64,000 nucleotides of DNA from JAGOUA01 sp964645655. GTDB lineage: Bacteria > Patescibacteriota > Patescibacteriia > 2-12-FULL-60-25. Below the pieces are notes generated by a model that saw only the letters and a program-made list of their open reading frames with translations, searched no databases and was not told the DNA's origin. A program made the translations under genes and the position numbers. Below, piece by piece: positions 21,955 through 29,738 of the stretch (position 1 is the first letter of the stretch; every line of letters starts with the position of its first letter). The stretch spans positions 124,001 to 188,000 of the forward strand of contig CAZXZS010000003.1 of the NCBI GenBank assembly GCA_964645655.1. The letters run 5' to 3'.

Positions 21955-23500
21955 GTAATCGAAACGCAAAAGCCCTTTTCCACGGATCACGAAGGTCGTT
22001 ACCAAACCACCTGTCCTGCTCCGTTTTTTGTCGGCCTGATCACCAAACCGGTGATCCTCCCATGCCCGCACGCTTTATGGCTTGCGCCATGGGAGTCGCC
22101 GCCGCATCCCAGCGCGCGTCCTCGTGACGCTCACCGCGGCCGCCTCCCACCGGAGCGCCGCAGATGCGCCGCTCCCCCCCCTCCAACCCCACACGACGGG
22201 AACGGAAATGCGCATGATGTGACGACAGCGCCCGGCAGAGCGAGGGCGCGAAAGGGGACCATCCCTCATCGCTCGTCAGACCCTTCGCGGACGGGAGGCT
22301 CCGCCTCCCCCTCCGCCCCGCAACGAGCCACCCGCGCAAACGCCGCGCACGCAGAGGGTGGCCATACGGGAGGGAATGAGAACCACCTCGCAAGAGGCGC
22401 CGCCGCGACCACGGCGAGATTCGCAGGGCTGGTTCGATCGCCCTCGCGAGAACAATCGTCCCGGCTGCCTGCGTCGCCCTGACGCAGCGCGGGCACGAGC
22501 TGTCGGCCTAGCGACCCACGCGTCACAGGTGCACGCCTGCATCCCGAAAGGGAACACATGCGGAAAGAGAAGGCTACCGAAGCGCCGGGAACGGGCGCGA
22601 ACACCGGGAACGGGCCCGTGAGCAATCATGGGTAAGTACTGCACGGCCGGTTGCGATGCCAACAGAAAAGGCGCGCACGGACAGCCAACGCCACGGAGCT
22701 TCTCGCGTCTGGCGAGCCTCCTGGGTTCCCTCGACGACAGGGTCGAGTCCCACATCGGGAGAAAGCCTGCTCACAGGCCTGCGGCAACAACCAAGGGGGC
22801 GCCCGTCGCGCCAGCCCGTACGCCAAACGCTCGGCGGACCGGGACGGCCCCCCGCTACGGAGGAAGACGTGAAGGAAAAGCATACCTAGGCCAGGACGAG
22901 GCCATCGGGCGAACCGTACGCCGCCCATCGTCCACCGGCTCTCGGCTGCGCGTATGACACCGTAAGCAGCAGAGCCTCCCCCGCCAAATGCCCCGGTTTA
23001 CGCAAATCCGGGGAAGCCTCATCGCATCGCGAAGGAACGCCCAGGGCTGTCGCGCACGAACGCGCGCCCTCGGCTCCGCTTGCTGGCCGCGCCCAAGCGC
23101 GCCAGCCCCCTCCGCGAACGCCGGGATGAGACGCCGTGCCGGTCCGATGACCGGCCTCTCGCCCGGCAGACGTCATGTGACGCCTGCCGGGACCCGCCTT
23201 CCGCGATCCAGTTGCTGGATCCTGGAAGAGGGGTGGAAGCGCAGAGAATAAGCCTGTTGACGCCTCACATGCCAGAGGGCAGCCGGGCCATATACCTATA
23301 CCGGCCCGGCAAGCACAAAAATACCCGTACGCGCCTCCACCCCTCCTCCTTCTCACCAAGGAACAACCCGGTCGGCCTTGGACCATGAATCAAGGCTCGC
23401 CTGTCTTCCCAGGCTAGAGGCGGTCGTCGAACACGACCGTCACGGACGCCCTCCTGCCGAGGGCGCTCTCCTGCCGCGTGCAGCGAGAGCGCCCTCGGCC
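21955..23500 (+). ncRNA. candidate large structured non-coding RNA
   Basis: About 1.55 kb behind a strong promoter with no credible gene: the longest open frames are Pro/Arg/Ala-rich, lack ribosome sites and cross stems. Perfect or near-perfect stems occur throughout: GATCACC/GGTGATC (22038-22056), CTCCCATG/CATGGGAG (22057-22095), GGGAGGC/GCCTCCC (22293-22309), CTGCGTC/GACGCAG (22469-22487), GCCGGTC/GACCGGC (23138-23155), a 13-bp stem with one mismatch (23162-23191), GATCCAG/CTGGATC (23205-23221), GCCGGGCC/GGCCCGGC (23282-23310), CGGTCGT/ACGACCG (23421-23439) and a 15-bp terminal hairpin (23456-23499). Size and setting recall ornate large RNAs such as GOLLD or ROOL, but no homology is claimed. 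It could also be a very long leader of the gene at 23614. Confidence 0.55.
23456..23499 (+). other. 15-bp hairpin at end of candidate RNA
   Basis: Perfect stem GCCGAGGGCGCTCTC/GAGAGCGCCCTCGGC with a 14-nt loop, no T-run. It has the position and form of hairpin 1 of the paired elements, as if the RNA occupied a gene slot in the array. Confidence 0.7.
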
Positions 23501-23613
23501 CTTCCCCTGACCACGCGATGACTCACGTGGTTGGGCCGAAGATCAGCCTTCGACGCCTGCGCACATCTGCGCGGGCGAGGAGCGCGAGAACGGACCCGAG
23601 ACGGAGACAAAAA

Positions 23614-23835
23614 ATGCTTCCTGCCAAACGTCTGAAGGCCCTGCGACGCCGCGGAATGGGGTCCGCCGGCGAGCCCGAGGAGCTCGGCGAACTCGAGACC
23701 CTCCTGTGGGGCACCGACCCCGCCGAGCGTCCCGATCGCATCGGCGGGCGCCACGACGGCCTGGGAGGGATCTCCCGGCTCGCGATGATCCACGACGAGG
23801 ACATCGAGCCCGGGTCGATCTTCGACCCGGCGTAG
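23614..23835 (+). CDS. small hypothetical protein (73 aa)
   Basis: Begins MLPAKRLKALRRRGMGSAGE (basic), then acidic (EPEELGELETLLWGTDPAE), ending DIEPGSIFDPA. Ribosome site CGGAGAC before the ATG. The charge segregation suggests a small adaptor or binding protein; no family known. It lies directly behind the candidate large RNA and may be read from the same promoter. Confidence 0.6.
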   Translation: MLPAKRLKALRRRGMGSAGEPEELGELETLLWGTDPAERPDRIGGRHDGLGGISRLAMIHDEDIEPGSIFDPA

Positions 23836-23843
23836 GCCTCCCT

Positions 23844-23880
23844 GGCCCACGCGCGCATCGCAAGGATGCGCGCGTGGGCC
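23844..23880 (+). other. 16-bp perfect hairpin
   Basis: GGCCCACGCGCGCATC pairs with the complementary arm around loop GCAAG, 8 nt after the stop codon. Same position as hairpin 1 of the paired elements. Confidence 0.75.
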
Positions 23881-24091
23881 CCAAGAGCGAGTGCCCGATC
23901 GCAAGATCGAGCCCTCGTCACTGGAAACGTCTCGCCCGAATCCTGGAAATGGGTTCCCGGATCTCGCGCGGCCTCGATGCCTCTCAAATCCCCGAGCCTC
24001 GTCGGAACGCCCGTTCGGATGCCCAGCATCTACGAGCGACCGCCTGGACGGAAAGCGAGAGCGAAGCGAAAGAAAAGAAAGGAGGGCCTAG

Positions 24092-24118
24092 ATGGTCTCG
24101 ATGTCGCAGCACTCCTGA
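24092..24118 (+). CDS. possible 8-residue leader peptide
   Basis: ATG at 24092, TGA at 24116-24118, peptide MVSMSQHS. It lies 6 nt behind AAAGGAGG, the best ribosome site of this stretch. Such a strong site on so short a frame suggests a regulatory leader; chance is not excluded. Confidence 0.3.
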   Translation: MVSMSQHS

Positions 24119-24366
24119 TACACGCTCGGCGGCGTCGGGTTGGCAGGATCGGCTTCTCAACGCGCCGATGCCCGCCCTCCCGATGCGACATCCGTGGAGG
24201 CAGGTCTCCGCGGATCATCCACCCCACTGGCCGAAGGAACGGTCTTGTGCCTCTCCCCACGTTGGAAACGACGTGAATACTGGGAACAAGGAGGCGCCGC
24301 CGATCTGGAGGCTTCGGAGAAAGGACGTGGCAACGTGGTGAACTGATCAGACGTAAACGCTGTACG

Positions 24367-24418
24367 GCCGTCGCCCGTCCCAGCTGACGGGCCCGCGCAT
24401 CGCGCGGACAGCGACGGC
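24367..24418 (+). other. perfect three-way RNA junction
   Basis: Outer stem GCCGTCGC/GCGACGGC encloses CCGTC/GACGG and CCGCGCatcGCGCGG with almost no unpaired bases. Confidence 0.7.
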
Positions 24419-24747
24419 TTCCCCCCGGCGGACCAGCACCGCCTCGACCCCCCGGCTCAACGAGCCATCCTGAAAGATGACGCTGCGCATGTGTGCGCGT
24501 CATCACCCACCCTCGCGGAACCCTGACCGGTCCGCGTCCCCCCTGTCCCCATCAATTCGTTGGTGGGAGCAGTCTGGGACCCCTCTTCACAACGCATGCC
24601 GGGAAGATTGCCAGGTGATGGGATCTTGATCTCGCCACTCGGCAAGGCGTTGTCGTTCGCGTTGCGCATGGTGCGCGCGCGAGGGACGACGTCCCATTCC
24701 ACGCTCGTGGGGCTGGCATCCTCGAAAAAAACTGCTGGAGAGAAAAA

Positions 24748-26247
24748 ATGAAGAAGATCATCACCGTCGCCACCGCCGACCTCGTCGCGACCCTCGAGGC
24801 CACCGTCGCCACCGCCAAGGAGCTCGGCGACCGCCGGGTGACGCCGCAGGAGTTCGGGGCGACCGCCCCGAGCCTGGATGTCGTGAAGGCGCTCCAGGAG
24901 CGGGCCCTGCCCGCGGCGAAGGAAGACTTCAACACCCTCCTCGCCTGGACCTGGGCCGGGAACGCCCCGGTCAAGTTCGGGGCCAGGCAGCTCGAGCGCG
25001 GCCTCGAGGCCGCGCTCGCGACGGCCAAGCGCCTCACGGCGAAGGCCGACGCCTCGCACCCGCGCGTCGAGGCGCCGAAGAAGGAGAAGGCCCCGGGCCC
25101 CTCCTACGAGGCCTGGCGCAGGGCGCAGATCGAGCGCCAGACGGCCAACGAGACGACCGCACGCAAGGCCGGGATCAAGACCACCTGGGTCCCGATCCCG
25201 GCGGCGCCCCACGGCATCGACCGCGCGGACATCGAGCGCCGCATCGCCGTCGAGGAAGCCGCCGTCACGGCGGCCGCCAACAAGCCCATCACCCCCAAGA
25301 CGGACGGGCGCCTCCGCGCCGAGATGAAGCGCCTCGGCGACGCGCGGAAGAAGTTCCGCGCGGAGGCCGGGATCGAGCTCCCGAGCGTCGTGATCCCGCT
25401 CGAGGAGGACGTGCGGGCGAACAACGGCCGCCTCGACCTCTTCCGGGAGGACATCGACTCGGCCATCGCCACCGGCGAGGCCACGGTCGCCCGCCGCAAG
25501 GCGGAGGCCGAGACGAAGGCCCAGCGGGCCGCTGAGGTCAAGGCGGAGCAGGCCCAGAAGGCCGCCGCCTTCGAGGCCGAGTACCAGGCCATCCTCACCG
25601 AGACGCGGGCCCTCTACGAGAAGGCCCAGGCCAGCGGCATGGGAAGCCTCTGGCAGATGGAGGCGGAACGTCCCACGCGTGACCAGCTCGCCATCGTCAA
25701 AACCACGGCGATGGCCTGGGTCAAGAACAAGGGCTCCAAGGTGGCGCTTCCGCCCGTCGCGAAGCCCGCCCCCAAGACGGCGCCCGCGCAGATGCGCGCG
25801 CCCAAGGCCGCGGCGCCGGTGGCCCCGATGAGCGCCCCGGCCCCCCAGACCGAGGCGCCCGCCGCGCCGGTGGCCGCGATCCACACCGAGGGCGTGACCC
25901 CGGGGTACGAGACCGGGGCACTCTTCACGGAGATCGACGCCACCAGGACGGAGGTCACGCGGCAGTACGGGCGCATCCTGCTCTCCATGCCGCGGGGCGT
26001 GGTCATGCAGGGGGTCCCGGCGAGCGTCGAGGGGCTCCTCGCCCGTGAGCCGGACGCCCGCAAGGCGCTGCGCGAGGCCTACATCATCGAGGCCCGCGCC
26101 TGCGAGCGCGTCACGGGCCCGAAGGGCGCGCAAGCCCGCGCCAAGGCGCGCAAGATCCGCGCCTTCGTCGACGGCAGGGCCACCACCCCGCCCCCGGCGA
26201 CGGCGTCCGAAGCGCCCGCCGCCCCCGCGACCTCCGTCGCGGCGTGA
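24748..26247 (+). CDS. long coiled-coil protein, island
   Basis: 499 residues. Ala-, Lys- and Glu-rich helices dominate (residues ~150-300 are predicted coiled coil, e.g. EATVARRKAEAETKAQRAAE). A Pro/Ala linker (~335-385) follows, then a compact helical domain (~390-475) and a Thr/Pro/Ala tail. No signal peptide or membrane segment. Possibly a cytoplasmic scaffold; no family recognised. Start at 24748 follows GGAGAG. It is the longest gene of the island. A large minus-strand open frame opposite it is a shadow of its GC-rich codons. Confidence 0.75.
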   Translation: MKKIITVATADLVATLEATVATAKELGDRRVTPQEFGATAPSLDVVKALQERALPAAKEDFNTLLAWTWAGNAPVKFGARQLERGLEAALATAKRLTAKADASHPRVEAPKKEKAPGPSYEAWRRAQIERQTANETTARKAGIKTTWVPIPAAPHGIDRADIERRIAVEEAAVTAAANKPITPKTDGRLRAEMKRLGDARKKFRAEAGIELPSVVIPLEEDVRANNGRLDLFREDIDSAIATGEATVARRKAEAETKAQRAAEVKAEQAQKAAAFEAEYQAILTETRALYEKAQASGMGSLWQMEAERPTRDQLAIVKTTAMAWVKNKGSKVALPPVAKPAPKTAPAQMRAPKAAAPVAPMSAPAPQTEAPAAPVAAIHTEGVTPGYETGALFTEIDATRTEVTRQYGRILLSMPRGVVMQGVPASVEGLLAREPDARKALREAYIIEARACERVTGPKGAQARAKARKIRAFVDGRATTPPPATASEAPAAPATSVAA

Positions 26248-26256
26248 ACAACCTGG

Positions 26257-26432
26257 GTCCCGGCCGGTGAGCGCCCCGCTCCCCGGCCGGACCCGCCGAC
26301 GTCATCGTCCTGATGATGTCGGCCACCCTTCCGTGCTCATCACCCCCCCCTGGTGGTCACGGACTGGGACGAAAGACTCCCACAAGCGCTCGGCCCATGG
26401 TCAGACGCTTCGAACGATCGAAATGCGTGACC
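26257..26432 (+). other. three consecutive hairpins
   Basis: GTCCcGGCCGG/CCGGCCGGAC (26257-26292), GCCGACGTCATC pairing with GATGATGTCGGC (26297-26325), and GCCCATGGTCA/TGACCATGGGC (26396-26438). The last contains the ATG at 26433, so it could block translation of the next gene. Confidence 0.6.
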
Positions 26433-26885
26433 ATGGGCAAGGACCGTGGCCAGACGGGCTCGCGCACCGGCCAGCGCGACGGCATGGCGGGGGACGTCAC
26501 TCCCCGCACCCACCTCACCGAGGTCGGGGCGTTCACCCTCGGCCGCAAGTTCCTCGCCGCCCCAAACGACGATGGGGCCGTCCTCACCTTCATCGGCGCG
26601 TGGGCGAGCCTCTCGGCCAAGGAGCAGGAGGCCGTGGTTCTCGCGGCCGCGAGGCACTTCACCGGCGACGTCGCCAAGTACGGCGTGGCCGTGATGTGGG
26701 AGGAGGTGAACCGCCTCCACCGCATCTGGTCGAACCGGCCCTGGGACAAGACGCCCGAGGCCATCGACGCCCTTCTCAACTGGCTCCGCGAGCAGCAGGA
26801 GAGCCTGCTCGCGAGCGACCCCGGCCTGCGCGCTGAAGTCGCGCGGTTCGCCCCCACGGGCAACGCCGCGCCGGTCGCGGCCTAG
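26433..26885 (+). CDS. hypothetical protein, island
   Basis: 150 residues, helical (KEQEAVVLAAARHFTGDVAK, then DALLNWLREQQESLLA). The N-terminus at 26433 lies inside a hairpin and lacks a ribosome site; the in-frame ATG at 26484 is an alternative. Unknown family. Downstream lies the last paired-hairpin element of the island. Confidence 0.65.
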   Translation: MGKDRGQTGSRTGQRDGMAGDVTPRTHLTEVGAFTLGRKFLAAPNDDGAVLTFIGAWASLSAKEQEAVVLAAARHFTGDVAKYGVAVMWEEVNRLHRIWSNRPWDKTPEAIDALLNWLREQQESLLASDPGLRAEVARFAPTGNAAPVAA

Positions 26886-26891
26886 CCCCCT

Positions 26892-26973
26892 CCCCACGCC
26901 CCATCTGGCGCATGCTCCGATGGTCCGCGTGGGGCCCCCTCTTCTCTCAAGGACCGTCCTTGGAAGAAGAGGG
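26892..26973 (+). other. paired-hairpin element 13
   Basis: Hairpin 1 (26892-26936) is CCCCACGC/GCGTGGGG with inner CCATC/GATGG. Hairpin 2 (26937-26973) is CCCTCTTCT/AGAAGAGGG continuing into a second 8-position stem with a C-A mismatch and a U-G pair. Confidence 0.7.
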
Positions 26974-26985
26974 AGTTTACAACGC

Positions 26986-27135
26986 ATGAGCGCTGTTTCC
27001 GTATCAAAATCTTCCCTAACATACGGGCAGAAACGCTCAGCCGCCTTCATCCCATCGGATGCGGACGCATGGGCGATTCCGCTCAGCTGGCAGGCCCGCG
27101 CGGACAGCGGCGCGGCGCAGGGACGGGCGGCGTGA
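26986..27135 (+). CDS. small protein (49 aa), coupled to next gene
   Basis: ATG at 26986 behind GAGGGAG, which is also the 3' arm of the preceding hairpin. Peptide begins MSAVSVSKSSLTYGQKRSA. Its TGA overlaps the GTG start of the next gene (GTGA), the same arrangement as at 11347. Function unknown. Confidence 0.45.
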   Translation: MSAVSVSKSSLTYGQKRSAAFIPSDADAWAIPLSWQARADSGAAQGRAA

Positions 27136-27635
27136 CAGCCCGTGATCTCATGGCCGAGAAAGCCGACCTCCTCGACGACCGAGATCGCGAACCAGGCCAC
27201 CTGGCCATGGACGCCGAACGCGAGCGGGAAGGCCGCTTCCTCGCGGCGTGTGATGCCTATCACGACCGGGTACGCGCCAACGGGCAGCCGACCGAATGCT
27301 TCGCGGAGCGCCTCGATCCCACCCCGGTACTCGAGGCGGCGGAAGACGTCATCGCGCACCTCGGCCGCCTCACTCCTTCCCCGAGGGATGCCGAGGACGG
27401 GCTCAGCGGGTGGCTGCACGATGCGGCGATCTACGAGATCACGGAAACCTGCCACCGCATGCGCTGGCGGAGCGTCGAACGCGCCTTCGATGCGCTCCAC
27501 GCCTTCGCCAACGGCGCGTGTGGCCCGACGCTCGCCACGACGGCGCAGGAACTCCTCGCGCGCGTCGACCCCTGGCTGGTCGTGGCCTACGCCCGCCACC
27601 TCCCCGGACTGCACGACGTGGTCCGCGGCGGCTGA
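27132..27635 (+). CDS. hypothetical protein, last island gene
   Basis: 167 residues from the GTG at 27132; the frame is open from 27069, and an ATG at 27150 is a second candidate. Helical and acidic at the start (MAEKADLLDDRDRE), with WLHDAAIYEITETCHRMRWR in the middle. Unknown family. Followed by the terminator that closes the island. Confidence 0.65.
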   Translation: MTARDLMAEKADLLDDRDREPGHLAMDAEREREGRFLAACDAYHDRVRANGQPTECFAERLDPTPVLEAAEDVIAHLGRLTPSPRDAEDGLSGWLHDAAIYEITETCHRMRWRSVERAFDALHAFANGACGPTLATTAQELLARVDPWLVVAYARHLPGLHDVVRGG

Positions 27636-27706
27636 AGGCATGGGGCGCGGATCGCCTCCTTAGGCGGCTCGGTTAGAAATGACCGGGATGATTTAGCGCC
27701 CTCCTC

Positions 27707-27737
27707 GCCCCCGACGCACCTCGGGGGCTCTTCTTTT
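27707..27737 (+). terminator. Rho-independent terminator (island end)
   Basis: GCCCCCGA/TCGGGGGC stem followed by TCTTCTTTTATC. Confidence 0.88.
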
Positions 27738-27801
27738 ATCTATTTTCCTCATTCTATTCTGCTCCCCCTGCCCGCGTGCTACCCTTTCCTCGTCCCTTTT
27801 T

Positions 27802-28881
27802 ATGCGCCTTCTCCCTTCCCTTTTTCTCGCTTCCTTGCTTGTTTTTTCGCGGGGCGTGACGCCCGTCGCGGCGGCGGACTACGATCTCTCCGTGCAAAAC
27901 TCGGATGTCGTGCTCGTGCCGGCGACCCCGCTCGCCGGGCAGAGCGTCCGCATCTACGTGACCGTGCAGAACAAGGGTACGCAGGATACCGAAGGCGTCC
28001 TGCAGGTGCTTGATAACGACGTGGTGATTAGCAGTAAGGCCATTTCCGTAAAAAGTTCGGGACGTCCCGATGACGTGTGGATCTCGTGGCGCCCCAGCAC
28101 CGCCGGCCAGCATGCCCTCACGATCCGGGTGATCGCTGACGTGAGCACGCCCGACGAGGACCGCATCAACAACGAGATCCGCGTCAGCACGACCGTGGAA
28201 CGCGACAATGACAACGATGGGATCGCGGATAGCATCGACCCTGATGATGATAACGATGGGGTCGTCGACGGTAACGATACGGCCCCGCTCGATGCCAGCC
28301 GCTCGACCGACACCGACAACGACGGCATCGATGACGCCCAAGACCCCGACATCGATGGCGATGGCCTCACGAACGACCGCGAACGCGAGCTCGGGACCGA
28401 TCCAAAAAACCGCGATACGGATGGCGACGGGGTCGGCGATGCGCAGGACGCGTATCCGCTCGACCGAAGCCGCTCGACACGACCGACGCCCACCGCAGCA
28501 AACCCGACACCTGCAGCAACGCCGCGCCCAACCCCGGCCGCGACGAACCCGACCCCTCCCCCCACCGCCGCTTCGAGCGCGCCGCGAACGGCTCCCACTT
28601 CCCCTGTGCCAGCCACACCAAATCCGCCGACCGCGAACACCGACAGCCCCATCGAGCCCGTGACGGCAGCAGCCCCACCCGCAACCACGACGACCCCCAT
28701 CATCCCAGCATCCCTCCCATCGACAGACATCGAAGAACCTGTCCGCCTATCCTCGACCCACCCGACAAACACGATCACCCACGCATCCAAACCTTCTTTT
28801 TCACCCCTCTACATCATCGCGGCCGCAACGGGCCTGATCGGACTCTTCTTCTTGGTAAGAGGCTTAAGGGAAAGGGAATAG
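27802..28881 (+). CDS. cell-surface protein with thrombospondin type 3 repeats
   Basis: 359 residues. Signal peptide (1-24, ending PVAA), then a CARDB/Ig-like domain (~28-130: AGQSVRIYVTVQNKGTQDTE). Ca-binding thrombospondin type 3-like repeats follow (~135-230: DNDNDGIADSIDPDDDNDG, DTDNDGIDDAQDPDIDGDG), then a Pro/Thr/Ala-rich spacer (~230-325) and a C-terminal membrane anchor with a basic tail (YIIAAATGLIGLFFLVRG). It is exported and anchored, probably as a stalked Ca-binding surface domain. It marks the return to ordinary chromosomal genes. Confidence 0.8.
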   Translation: MRLLPSLFLASLLVFSRGVTPVAAADYDLSVQNSDVVLVPATPLAGQSVRIYVTVQNKGTQDTEGVLQVLDNDVVISSKAISVKSSGRPDDVWISWRPSTAGQHALTIRVIADVSTPDEDRINNEIRVSTTVERDNDNDGIADSIDPDDDNDGVVDGNDTAPLDASRSTDTDNDGIDDAQDPDIDGDGLTNDRERELGTDPKNRDTDGDGVGDAQDAYPLDRSRSTRPTPTAANPTPAATPRPTPAATNPTPPPTAASSAPRTAPTSPVPATPNPPTANTDSPIEPVTAAAPPATTTTPIIPASLPSTDIEEPVRLSSTHPTNTITHASKPSFSPLYIIAAATGLIGLFFLVRGLRERE

Positions 28882-29204
28882 CGAATACATTTGCCCCACC
28901 ACGAACCATGGTGAGGCTTTTAGGCTCCGAGAAGGGTGGCCTAGCCTTCCCATCTCCGAGTCTTCTTTTTTATTTTCTTCTCTTTCCCTCCCCCCCCTAG
29001 GTCCCCGGGGCGGGCACGCTTTTTGCCGGACCTGCTGTGTGAGCCACCCATCCCCGGAACAAGCAGCGAGTTCAGGTCCGGCAAAAAGCATGCCCACCCC
29101 GGGGACCGCCCCTCCCAAAGGGGAAGGGCGGCCCGTGGGGCGCCAGCCCCACACCCCCTGGCCGGGAGACCGTCTTCTCCCTCAGAATGAGCTATACTCA
29201 TCTC
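28882..29204. other. gene-free stretch before ruvC
   Basis: Holds a pyrimidine-rich tract (about 28960-28998), a large inverted repeat (29000-29107), a GTGGGGC/GCCCCAC stem and the ruvC promoter. Confidence 0.6.
29000..29107. repeat. large inverted repeat (35-bp arms)
   Basis: Arms 29000-29034 and 29073-29107 pair over 35 positions with two C-A mismatches, around a 38-nt loop. Ends are GGTCCCCGGGG/CCCCGGGGACC and the inner part is GCTTTTTGCCGGACCTG. Too long for a terminator and without a T-run. It could be a mobile-element remnant or a cruciform/RNA structure. Confidence 0.8.
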
Positions 29205-29699
29205 ATGCGTATCTTAGGCATCGACCCCGGCTTCGACCGCACCGGCTTCGGCATCATCGAGAAGCGCGGTTCCACGCTTACTTGGGTTTCCCACGCCTGC
29301 CTGCAAACGAGCGCCAAAAGCGAGTTCTCGTTTCGCCTGCAGCAAGTCCGCGATGCTGTCACGAAGACGGTGGTGCATTTCAAGCCGGACGCCGCCGTGA
29401 TCGAGCACCTTTTCTTCCAGACGAACGCCAAAACAGCCATCAAGGTCGGCATGGCCCGCGGCGTGATCCTCTTGGCGCTCGCGGATGCGGGGATCCCCAT
29501 CGTGGAACTGACGCCGAACCAGGTGAAGCAAGGGCTGACCGGCTGGGGGAAGGCAGACAAAACGCAGATTCAGGAAATGGTCAAAACGACCCTTAGATTG
29601 GACACCATTCCCAAGCCGGACGATGCGGCCGACGCCCTCGCCCTCGCCATCGTGGGCTCGTATGCCGTTACGCACCCGCAGCTCCGTCCGGGTCGGTAG
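29205..29699 (+). CDS. ruvC: crossover junction endodeoxyribonuclease RuvC
   Basis: 164 residues, the normal length. Resolves Holliday junctions together with RuvAB during recombination and repair. Catalytic acidic residues are visible: Asp in RILGIDPG (residue 6), Glu in VIEHLFF (~70) and the Asp pair in PDDAADALALA (~143-146). The start is at 29205: -10 TATACT (29193-29198) ends 6 nt before the ATG, so the mRNA is leaderless. An upstream in-frame ATG lies inside the promoter. A bidirectional terminator separates it from the convergent pilin-like cluster. Confidence 0.95.
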   Translation: MRILGIDPGFDRTGFGIIEKRGSTLTWVSHACLQTSAKSEFSFRLQQVRDAVTKTVVHFKPDAAVIEHLFFQTNAKTAIKVGMARGVILLALADAGIPIVELTPNQVKQGLTGWGKADKTQIQEMVKTTLRLDTIPKPDDAADALALAIVGSYAVTHPQLRPGR

Positions 29700-29701
29700 A
29701 T

Positions 29702-29731
29702 AAAAAACACTCGCCGAAGCGAGTGTTTTTT
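29702..29731. terminator. bidirectional terminator
   Basis: AAAAAACACTCGC and GCGAGTGTTTTTT arms around a short loop; serves ruvC and the convergent pilin-like genes. Confidence 0.9.
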
Positions 29732-29738
29732 GCCCTTG

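Larger units (their letters stand above)
23881..24747 (+). other. gene-free structured stretch
   Basis: No convincing gene in 867 nt. Stems include CGATCgcaaGATCG (GNRA loop, near 23895), GATGCccaGCATC (near 24020), a perfect three-way junction (24367-24418) and a 7-bp stem with a paired interior (24476-24504). It contains one tiny frame with a perfect ribosome site (24092). It may be a second structured RNA or a long leader of the gene at 24748. Confidence 0.5.

Noticed and set aside
22051..22957. Open frames of 109-143 codons within the candidate large RNA
   Set aside because: They lack ribosome sites, are dominated by Arg, Pro and Ala, and run through perfect hairpins; they are typical chance frames in GC-rich sequence.
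1975..26973. Calling the island an integron
   Set aside because: No integrase is visible, the GTTRRRY core consensus is absent, and many units carry their own promoter; the resemblance is kept only as a hypothesis.
29000..29107. Terminator
   Set aside because: Arms are far longer than a terminator stem and no T-run follows on either strand.
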